From NCBI GenBank assembly GCA_021772235.1, contig JAJFMI010000008.1, positions 1-6,654 of the forward strand: a DNA stretch of 6,654 nucleotides, written 5' to 3'. This document shows positions 5,316 through 6,654 of the stretch, piece after piece. Position 1 is the stretch's first letter. Every line of letters begins with the position of its first letter. The notes under the pieces were generated by a model. The model did not search any database and had not been told where the DNA came from. It saw only the letters and a program-made list of their open reading frames with translations. Source of the stretch: Chlamydiota bacterium. GTDB lineage: Bacteria; Chlamydiota; Chlamydiia; Chlamydiales; JAJFMI01. The position numbers and the translations under genes were made by a program.

Positions 5316-6654
5316 GTCGCCTCCTTCTCATTTGTTTGAGCGCGATGTTATCAAAAAGTGGGGCAAATACGTTTCCGAGTAGGATGGCGAGCATTACGCC
5401 TTCGGGATAGGCAGGATTGATTGTGCGAATGAGTATAGCAAGGGCTCCGACAAAAATGCCATAAAACCACTTGGCGCGGTTTAGGCTTGGTGAGGAGACG
5501 GGGTCGGTGAGCATAAAGACAAGTCCAAAAGCAAAGCTGCCGATGAGGAGATGTTTGTATCCGGGAAAGTCAAATTTTGCAGGGTTCCAAGCGCCACCAT
5601 TTACGCCGATGAAATTGGAGGCGAGTTCAAAAAGATAGGCAAGTGAGAGGGCGCCAATGAGCATTGCGAGCATGGAGCGCCACGAACCGATTCGTGTGAT
5701 GAGGAGTAAAAGCGCGCCGAGTAGGATAAATAGTGTGGAGGTTTCACCCATGGAGCCGAGCATATTGCCAAAGAAAAAATTGCCGTTTGAAAGCAAGCCG
5801 CTGCCAAATTTGAGTTTGGCAAATTGAAAGGCGCTCTCAAAGTTTTCAGTTGCGAGTCCCAATCCGCCGTTTTCGATTTTTGCGGTGATGAAATTTTTGA
5901 GTTGTGTGGGGTTGAGCATGCCGAGTTCTGCACCGGGAGCAAAAGCTGTGCTCCACTTGGCAAACTGTTGCGATATGAGATCCCATGTGCTTAACTTTTG
6001 CGTAAATTGTGTGGCGATCGCGTCGACGTGGATGCGTTTGACTTCAAATGGCACGTTGAAAATGCCAAGTGGCGTTACTTGCGAGATGCCGTCAAGCGGG
6101 CCCAAATCAAGTGAGGTGTTTATGGCACGGATGCTCTCTTTGATTTTTACAGGATTGGTGCCGACCCAAATTTCTCCTGCCATTTTTGTCGGGTAGGCAA
6201 AAAAGAGGAGGCAGCGGCAGGTGAGGGCGGGATTTAAAATGTTCATGCCCGATCCGCCGAAAAGTTCTTTGCTTAAAATAATTCCTGCGGAGACACCGAC
6301 TGCAACCATCCAATAGGGAATTGTCGGGGGCAGAATCAGGGCGAAAAGGATGCCAGAAACAAGAAAGCCTTCGGAAATTTCATGACGGCGCACAACAGCA
6401 AAAAGTGTTTCCCAGAGTCCTCCCACGGCATAGGAGATAATGAGTACGGGAAGAAAAGCACTTAGACCATGGAAAACTATTTTCCCAATGTGCGCGAAGC
6501 CAAATTGAAAGTAGCCGGTAAATGTTTGCGATGCGTGTACGTAACTTTCAAAAAAATCTAGGCTACCGCTCGCATAAACCATTTTTTGCAGGCCAGTATT
6601 CCAAATGGCCATAAGGGTGCAGGGCAAAAGCGCAAAAACGACGATGACCATCCA
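5299..6654 (-). CDS. nqrB: Na+-translocating NADH:quinone reductase subunit B, 5' end outside window
   Basis: NqrB is the largest membrane subunit of the pump, carrying a covalent FMN and taking part in sodium translocation and quinone reduction. About 452 codons are visible. The methionine at 6651 is internal, aligning with MVWLAVFPAMFWGMYN-like sequence some 55-60 residues into other NqrBs. Landmarks, counted from that Met, are GGLWETLFAVVRRHEISEGF (78-97), FGGSGMNILNPALTCR (131-146), LTDPVSSPSLNRAKWFYGIF (381-400) and INPAYPEGVMLAILLGNVFAPLFD (411-434). The FMN-attachment region reads DGISQVTPLG, Thr193, instead of the usual SGAT. Between it and NMLGSMGETSTL lie about 100 residues, much more than in Vibrio, like the long chlamydial form. 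The C-terminus has five arginines. Confidence 0.96.
   Translation of the reverse strand, partial: WMVIVVFALLPCTLMAIWNTGLQKMVYASGSLDFFESYVHASQTFTGYFQFGFAHIGKIVFHGLSAFLPVLIISYAVGGLWETLFAVVRRHEISEGFLVSGILFALILPPTIPYWMVAVGVSAGIILSKELFGGSGMNILNPALTCRCLLFFAYPTKMAGEIWVGTNPVKIKESIRAINTSLDLGPLDGISQVTPLGIFNVPFEVKRIHVDAIATQFTQKLSTWDLISQQFAKWSTAFAPGAELGMLNPTQLKNFITAKIENGGLGLATENFESAFQFAKLKFGSGLLSNGNFFFGNMLGSMGETSTLFILLGALLLLITRIGSWRSMLAMLIGALSLAYLFELASNFIGVNGGAWNPAKFDFPGYKHLLIGSFAFGLVFMLTDPVSSPSLNRAKWFYGIFVGALAILIRTINPAYPEGVMLAILLGNVFAPLFDNIALKQMRRRRRAKIV
5320..5326 (-). promoter_or_regulatory. Ribosome binding site of nqrC inside nqrB
   Basis: On the minus strand AAGGAGG lies four bases before the nqrC GTG. 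It is formed by the AGA-AGG-AGG-CGA-CGT codons of the NqrB penta-arginine. It decides in favour of the GTG start. Confidence 0.8.

Noticed and set aside
5885..6196. Plus-strand open frame inside nqrB
   Set aside because: Antisense to the NqrB insertion and FMN-site region, with no signs of an independent gene.

Overview
The window looks like a piece of a chlamydial genome, most likely an environmental (Parachlamydia- or Waddlia-like) member of the Chlamydiota rather than Chlamydia itself. This rests on a block encoding the Na+-translocating NADH:quinone reductase (NQR) as nqrB-C-D-E, with gcvH close to the nqrE end. As I recall, Chlamydia trachomatis also has gcvH beside nqrE and keeps nqrA and nqrF elsewhere. 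NqrB also carries a long insertion that I associate with the ~500-residue chlamydial form. The taxon is inference; the gene identities are read directly from conserved motifs.

Left part, plus strand: the 3' end of gcvH (lipoyl carrier H protein) is followed almost at once by an AT-rich gene for an unrecognised single-pass membrane protein with a long helical domain. A hairpin containing a perfect TATAAT separates the two and confuses the start of the second gene. That gene converges on a minus-strand gene, and one symmetrical hairpin with A- and T-runs (about 1786-1821) can terminate both.

Middle, minus strand: a 330-residue exported protein has a signal peptide, TPR-like helices, a Pro/Lys-rich spacer and a very basic Arg-Gly tail. 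Its own promoter and a good ribosome binding site lie upstream. A 240-base intergenic stretch then holds a large nested inverted repeat (about 2910-3062), probably a MITE-like or REP-like element.

Right part, minus strand: nqrB (5' end beyond the window), nqrC, nqrD and nqrE form a tight operon with short overlaps. The exception is a 163-base gap between nqrD and nqrE. It is filled by an unannotated basic 51-codon open frame whose TAA abuts the nqrE ATG (TAAATG) and which has a GNRA-capped hairpin in its message. This is the most interesting item here: a candidate small NQR-associated protein or a structured coupling element.

NqrB (FMN), NqrC (FMN), NqrD and NqrE (shared iron-sulfur site) build the membrane core of the sodium pump. 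NqrA and NqrF would have to be encoded elsewhere. No rRNA, tRNA, CRISPR array, transposase or phage gene is visible.
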